Of a stretch of DNA of 64,000 nt, positions 59,917 through 64,000 are shown in pieces. The notes beneath the pieces were generated by a model. It saw only the letters and a program-made list of their open reading frames with translations. It made no database searches and was not told the origin of the DNA. Positions within the stretch are counted from its first letter, which is position 1, and every line of letters starts with the position of its first letter. The translations under genes were made by a program, and so were the position numbers. The DNA comes from JAWKWA01 sp041397765 (GTDB lineage: Bacteria; Pseudomonadota; Alphaproteobacteria; Rhizobiales; Hyphomicrobiaceae), in assembly GCA_041397765.1 (NCBI GenBank), contig JAWKWA010000014.1:1-64000 (forward strand), given 5' to 3'.

Positions 59917-61031
59917 CAGATCGCCTGGACCTCGACCGAGGTGACGGGCGGCAGGTCGCGCACGATCGCCTGCCAGGTGTCGCCCTCGTCGGCCGAGCCG
60001 TAGACCTGACCGCCCGAGGTGCCGAAATAGATGCCGCAAGGGTCGAGCGTGTCGACCGCCATGGCATCGCGCAGCACGTTCACATAGCAGTCCTCCTGCG
60101 GCAGGCCGTTCGTCAGTGCCTCCCAGTCGTTGCCGCCCGAGCGGCTGCGATAGACGCGCAGCTTGCCGTCCGGGGGGAAGTGCTCGCTGTCGCTCTTGAT
60201 CGGTACGACATAGATGGTTTCGGGCTCATGGGCGTGCACATCGACGACGAAACCGAAATCCGACGGCAGGTTGCCCGACACCTCGTGCCAGCTCTCGCCG
60301 GCATCGTCGGAGCGGCAGACGTCCCAGTGCTTCTGCATGAAGAGCGTGTCGGGGCGGCTCGGGTGTATGGCGATGTGGTGCACGCAATGACCGACCTCGG
60401 CATGGGGGTCGGGCAACTCGTAGGGCGAGACGAGGCCCTTGTTGATCGGCTTCCAGGTCTTGCCGAAGTCGTCGGTGCGGAAGGCGCCGGCGGCCGAGAT
60501 CGCCACATACATGCGGCCGGCGACCTTGGGGTCGAGGAGGATGGTGTGCAGGCACATGCCGCCGGCGCCGGGCTGCCAATATTGGCCGCCGCCGTGGCCC
60601 CTGAGCCCGGTCAGCTCGTGCCAGCTTCCCGCGCCGTCGCTCGACTTGAAAAGGGCGGCGTCCTCGACGCCGGCATAGACCGTGTCGGGGTCCTTGAGAT
60701 CGGGCTCGAGGTGCCAGACCCGTTTGAACTCCCAGGGGTGGGGCGAGCCGTCGTACCAGAGATGGGTGCCGACCTCGCCCTCATAGGCGAAGTCCTTGCC
60801 GACCGGGGCCCAGGTGCGGCCGCCGTCGTTCGAGCGCTGGATGATCTGGCCGAACCAGTCGCTCTGCTGGGAGGCATAGATGCGCTCGGGGTCGGCAGGC
60901 GAGCCCTTCAGGTGATAGACCTGCCAGCCGGCGAAATGGGGACCATCGACGGTCCAGGACTTGCGGGCGGCATCGGAGGTGATGACGAACGCGCCCTTGC
61001 GCGTGCCGACGAGCAGACGAACCTTGGTCAT
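59916..61031 (-). CDS. BNR/Asp-box beta-propeller protein (WD40/YVTN/BNR-like)
   Basis: This 371-residue soluble beta-propeller has five Asp-box repeats (SNDGGRTW, SSDGAGSW, TDDFGKTW, SDDAGESW, SADEGDTW), with intervening blades carrying His/Cys-rich loops (GMCLHTILLD, HCVHHIAIHPSRPD). There is no signal peptide, unlike most sialidases, and sialidase catalytic residues are not evident. It is the first gene of a coupled pair with the Gly-Gly ubiquitin-like protein. AAGGA lies ten bases before ATG 61031. Confidence 0.88.
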   Translation of the reverse strand: MTKVRLLVGTRKGAFVITSDAARKSWTVDGPHFAGWQVYHLKGSPADPERIYASQQSDWFGQIIQRSNDGGRTWAPVGKDFAYEGEVGTHLWYDGSPHPWEFKRVWHLEPDLKDPDTVYAGVEDAALFKSSDGAGSWHELTGLRGHGGGQYWQPGAGGMCLHTILLDPKVAGRMYVAISAAGAFRTDDFGKTWKPINKGLVSPYELPDPHAEVGHCVHHIAIHPSRPDTLFMQKHWDVCRSDDAGESWHEVSGNLPSDFGFVVDVHAHEPETIYVVPIKSDSEHFPPDGKLRVYRSRSGGNDWEALTNGLPQEDCYVNVLRDAMAVDTLDPCGIYFGTSGGQVYGSADEGDTWQAIVRDLPPVTSVEVQAI

Positions 61032-61167
61032 GGGTTTTCGGTCCTTGAGGTGGGTCCCGCCTTGAAGGGGCTCTCGCGCTCCGAGGATGAGCAGGAACGG
61101 CAGGCCAAGCGAGGCTACAATTTCATCGCACTCACCGCCATCGGGGCAGTGGGTGCAGCGGTGCCGG

Positions 61168-61635
61168 TCAGGCAGGCGAGGCAAGCGCGGGTGGTATCGG
61201 ATTTTCCGCCGTCTCGCGGTCCCAGGCCTGGGCGGCGATCCGCCAACGGCCGCCATCCTTGACCAGCAGCATCATCTCGACATTGCGGCCTTTCTCCAAG
61301 CCGTTCTCGGTGCTCTCGCAGACGACGACGGCCACCGCCACCGATCCGAAGATGCGCATATCGGTGCCGATCACCTGCTCGTCGAAGGAGGGAAGCGACG
61401 TCCGGGCGAGGTCGCTCATACGCGTGCAGAACTCTTCGAGCGAGCGACGGGCAACGGGTCGGGCGGCGGGAAAGAGGCTCGCGGCGGCGAGGAAATCGCT
61501 CTTGAAAGCCGCGACGTCCGGTCCCGAACCCGGCGACCAGGACATGCTCGCGAATTGCCGTTCGATGAGCTCGACTATCGCCCGCTCGTCCGCCGCCGCA
61601 GCATCCATTGGCGCCCCCGAAATGTCCGCACTCAT
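61168..61635 (-). CDS. SnoaL/NTF2-like fold protein
   Basis: This 155-residue protein has an NTF2-like pattern: helix ERAIVELIERQFASM, FKSDFLAAASLFP, then strands SVAVAVVVCEST, GRNVEMMLLVKDGGRWRIAAQAWD. Such domains are ligand-binding or small enzymes. The start may be ATG 61635 or 61608. It lies 136 bp upstream of the propeller gene on the same strand. Confidence 0.78.
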   Translation of the reverse strand: MSADISGAPMDAAAADERAIVELIERQFASMSWSPGSGPDVAAFKSDFLAAASLFPAARPVARRSLEEFCTRMSDLARTSLPSFDEQVIGTDMRIFGSVAVAVVVCESTENGLEKGRNVEMMLLVKDGGRWRIAAQAWDRETAENPIPPALASPA

Positions 61636-61977
61636 GCCCTTGTCCACGCGAGGTCGCGCGGATGGATTATCGCTGCAACCGAGAGGGGGCCGGCGCGGTT
61701 CCATTGCTGGGCGCTAACGCGAACCGGGCCCTGGCGCTGGCGCCGACCGGGATCTTGGGCTTGCGCCGACGGGGACCTGCCTATGCGCGGAGCGGACAAG
61801 CCGGGCGGGGCGCACTGAAGCGCCGCGTCCGGGACTTGCCCGTCGTCATGGAGGCCCGTCGTCATGGTGGCCCGTCGTCATGGAGGCCGGTCTGTCATTG
61901 AGGCCGGTCCCTCCCGTGGGGCCGGCTCCTCATCTGGTGAGCGGGACTACCGGCCAAACGGCGGGCCCCGTCCCACT
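61636..61977. other. Intergenic region with a short tandem repeat
   Basis: No gene. It contains the 16-bp tandem repeat at 61839-61903. The flanking minus-strand genes are separated by 342 bp, so the NTF2-like gene likely has its own promoter here. Confidence 0.5.
61839..61903. repeat. About 16-bp tandem repeat, three to four units
   Basis: Units CCCGTCGTCATGGAGG, CCCGTCGTCATGGTGG and CCCGTCGTCATGGAGG repeat head to tail, followed by a diverged CCGGTCTGTCATTGAGG. Confidence 0.8.
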
Positions 61978-63309
61978 CTACTTCTTGACCTGGCAGAAGG
62001 CGGGGCCACTCGCGGCCTGGGCCGAGGATTGACCGGCATCCTCGCACAGACCGAGGCCGAACTCCTTGAAGGCGCGCACCGTCGCGTCGTCGAACCTCTG
62101 ATTGTCGAGGGCGTCCGAGATGTGAAACGAGGTGCCGGTGCACTCGACACTCTTCTTGGCGGCAAGCGAGGCGGCGTCCTTCTTCTTGCGGGTCGCGTCC
62201 AGCGTGCCGAGCGTGCCCGAGGCGTCAGCGGCTCCCGCTTCGACATAGGCGCCGGTCGTGCTGGCGACCAGCAGAGCAAGATTGGTCAGACGCTGATAGA
62301 GAGCCTCGGCCTTGGGCTTGTAAGTGTCCTCGTCGAACCCTTTCCTGCCGGCCTTGTCGACGTGGCGAGCGGCGGTGCAGATATCCTGGGCGAGGCTGGT
62401 GGTGCCGCCCATGATGAGCGACCGGAAATCGCCCGTGACGGCATGCAGGCCCGCCGGAGTGAGGCGCGTGACATCATAGGCCTTGTCCGAGCCTGTCGCG
62501 GCAAAGAGGCCGGCATAGGCATCGAAGCCCGTCCCCTTGCCCTTGAAGCCGACGAGGTTCGCATCGCTGTAGCCTTCGGCGCGGGTGTAGTTCACGAACC
62601 ACACTGCCGCCCGCAGCAGGTACCAGTCGCTGTACTCGCTGCAGGTCTGGCAGGAGGCGCGCGAGGTTGTGGCGATGCGCTGGATCTGCTCGAAAGTGGT
62701 GTCGCGCGCCTCGATCAGCCGGCAGAGAGCCTGCTCCCTGGTGCGGGCCTGCTTCTCGGCATCGGCGAGGCCGAAATTGCCGAGAGCGTACCAATCCTGC
62801 CATTTGGCGGCATCGGCGACTTTGGCCGCCGTCAGCGCCGCCGTCGTCGCGGCGATGCAGGGCTCGGCGGCGTTGCCCTCGCTCTTGATCGCGCAGTCGA
62901 GGCCCTGGATCGCGAGATTGACCATGTTGCCGGCCATGCCGATGCCCTTGGCATCCTTGGTCATCCAGTCGGTCGCGACGGTCGCGAGATTGCAGACCTC
63001 GTCGTCCTTCCAGGCATCGTCGGCTGGGCTCGCCGTCTGCTGCTCCTGCTTCACCGCCTCGTCGCCCCAGCACTGCTTCCAGCCCGAGCAGGCTCCCTCC
63101 TTGTTGTTCTGGTAGAAGAGCAGCGTCTTGCAGAAACCGGGCGATTTCGGCTGCTCGACGGCGACGTCCTTGCCGTCCTTGTCCTTGCGCATGCCGAGGC
63201 ACTCATTGTCCTTCAGCGATGCCGGCTTGGTGTCGGCGAGCGCGACAGTGCCCGAGAGCAGAAGACCGGCGATTGCCGTGAGGATACCGATACGAAGGCT
63301 GCCAACCAT
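61978..63309 (-). CDS. Exported Cys-rich protein of unknown function
   Basis: This 443-residue protein has a signal peptide (about 1-25, ending TVALADT) and 14 cysteines in the mature part, an even number suggesting disulfides. Cysteines include NECLG, GFCKT, CSGWKQCW, SCQTCSEYSDWYLL and terminal AFCQVKK. It is mostly helical and Ala/Lys-rich. No known family is recognised. It is 70 bp downstream of the partial gene at the right edge. Confidence 0.8.
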   Translation of the reverse strand: MVGSLRIGILTAIAGLLLSGTVALADTKPASLKDNECLGMRKDKDGKDVAVEQPKSPGFCKTLLFYQNNKEGACSGWKQCWGDEAVKQEQQTASPADDAWKDDEVCNLATVATDWMTKDAKGIGMAGNMVNLAIQGLDCAIKSEGNAAEPCIAATTAALTAAKVADAAKWQDWYALGNFGLADAEKQARTREQALCRLIEARDTTFEQIQRIATTSRASCQTCSEYSDWYLLRAAVWFVNYTRAEGYSDANLVGFKGKGTGFDAYAGLFAATGSDKAYDVTRLTPAGLHAVTGDFRSLIMGGTTSLAQDICTAARHVDKAGRKGFDEDTYKPKAEALYQRLTNLALLVASTTGAYVEAGAADASGTLGTLDATRKKKDAASLAAKKSVECTGTSFHISDALDNQRFDDATVRAFKEFGLGLCEDAGQSSAQAASGPAFCQVKK

Positions 63310-63379
63310 TTTTCATTCCTCCCTTACGCAATACGGATCGGGGGCTCGCCGCCACGACCGGAGAGCCGAAGTCGGTCGA

Positions 63380-64000
63380 TCACTTGAAGGCGCTGTAATC
63401 GGGAACCTGATGGCCAAGACCGTCGAAAGCGGCCCGGCAATTCTGGTCGAAGAAGGCCCGTGACACGAAGGTCTCGGCGAAGTCGCTCTCGTCGTCGGCG
63501 GGCGTGCGTTGCGGCAGAGCCGCGAAGGCGGCGAGAATGGTCTGCAGATCGGTGATCGCCTCGTCGCTGTCTTTCCTCTCGGCGGCACTCCACTGCAAAA
63601 TGATCTCCGCCGCGTCCTCGATCGCCCTGAAGGTCACATTGCGCTTGACGACGAAGTAGCGGTTCCGCGGATCGACGAGGACGCCGGTCGCGGTGCCGGC
63701 CCCGGCAACGAGCACATGGTAGAGGCCGAGCAGCCTGCATCGCCGGCAGGAGAAGTCGCTACCGGCGCCGAGATAGAGGGTCTGCCGGAGGATCTGCTCG
63801 GGCAGGCCGAAGAGCGGTGTCAGGACCAGATTGGGATCGTAGGCGGCGCCCGGCTTGCTGACGAGGCCGACACCCTCGGAAAGAAGCGGGAAATAGCCAT
63901 AGAAGGCAAGCCCGCCGGGATCGACGACCTTGCCGTCGGCATCTTTGAGCTCGGGGACCTGGAGGCTGCTGACCTCGTTGGCGGCATCGAGAAGCGTGCG
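63380..64000 (-). CDS. Partial uncharacterised protein (start outside the window)
   Basis: The reading frame is open to the window edge and gives the last 206 residues, from RTLLDAANEVSSLQ onwards. Visible segments are DPGGLAFYGYFPLLSEGVGL, FSCRRCRLLGLYHVLVAG with a CxxC motif, and VDPRNRYFVVKRNVTFRAIE, ending PDYSAFK. The family is not recognised. It is immediately upstream of the Cys-rich exported protein, so they probably form an operon. An internal GTG at 63715 is unlikely to be the start because coding sequence continues upstream. Confidence 0.72.
   Translation of the reverse strand, partial: RTLLDAANEVSSLQVPELKDADGKVVDPGGLAFYGYFPLLSEGVGLVSKPGAAYDPNLVLTPLFGLPEQILRQTLYLGAGSDFSCRRCRLLGLYHVLVAGAGTATGVLVDPRNRYFVVKRNVTFRAIEDAAEIILQWSAAERKDSDEAITDLQTILAAFAALPQRTPADDESDFAETFVSRAFFDQNCRAAFDGLGHQVPDYSAFK

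Noticed and set aside
59916..61031. Sialidase / neuraminidase
   Set aside because: Asp-box repeats alone do not define the enzyme. There is no signal peptide and no visible catalytic Arg triad or Tyr/Glu pair.
1..64000. CRISPR array, prophage, integrase or transposase gene
   Set aside because: No regularly spaced direct repeats, structural phage genes, integrase or transposase motifs were seen on either strand.

Overview
The window is high-GC, densely packed chromosomal DNA that looks alphaproteobacterial, most likely order Hyphomicrobiales (Rhizobiales). The reasons are the gene set (fused-type sarcosine/dimethylglycine dehydrogenase, a plant/rhizobial-type GshA, BcsS, DUF1127, TIGR02186 with TauE/SafE, a uracil-DNA glycosylase beside ETF-QO), GTG starts, frequent ATGA overlaps and a FixK/FNR-type TTGAC-N4-GTCAA box. 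I see no phage, plasmid, insertion sequence, CRISPR array, tRNA or rRNA.

1-17 kb is catabolism and uptake. It holds a flavin/folate-type dimethylglycine or sarcosine dehydrogenase, a three-gene minus-strand operon (flavin monooxygenase, 4-oxalocrotonate-type tautomerase, alpha/beta hydrolase) divergent from a LysR regulator, a polyamine-type ABC transporter (ATPase, binding protein, two permeases) below a semialdehyde-type dehydrogenase, and a DctPQM TRAP transporter bracketed by two different RlpA-like proteins.

17-37 kb is mixed. It holds a patatin-like lipoprotein, a SLOG-like orphan, a cyclic-nucleotide-gated type K+ channel, three small membrane proteins, and a DUF4212/sodium-solute symporter pair divergent from an exonuclease-CBS-DUF294 fusion with a FixK/FNR-type site between them. 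Housekeeping genes follow (yebC, ruvC, ruvA without ruvB, a YmdB-type phosphodiesterase, 5-formyl-THF cyclo-ligase). After these come an SDR, an aminotransferase with an apparent 1-nt frameshift near its N-terminus, an atypical RidA protein, a DUF937-like protein and a DUF1127 protein.

37-56 kb holds gshA, rsmE, bcsS, a ligase-associated exonuclease/ATP-dependent DNA ligase pair, a phasin-like protein, a PcfJ-like protein, a RimB-RimK fusion, the TauE/SafE-TIGR02186 pair, moaB, a permuted-papain-like secreted protein, a type-4 uracil-DNA glycosylase and ETF-QO.

56-64 kb is the most unusual part: a SDR lacking its catalytic Tyr/Lys, a SRPBCC protein, a flavodoxin-fold quinone reductase, an isochorismatase-family hydrolase, an orphan B12-diol-dehydratase small subunit, a ubiquitin-fold MoaD/ThiS-like protein ending in Gly-Gly that is translationally coupled to a five-Asp-box beta-propeller, an NTF2-like protein, and two Cys-containing uncharacterised proteins at the right edge.

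Three copies of a composite palindromic repeat (about 170 bp, two hairpins each framed by CTAGTGG/CCACTAG) lie at 16-185, 36934-37102 (inverted) and 50296-50441 (diverged). A second short repeat family is at 50461-50515 and 54234-54340.
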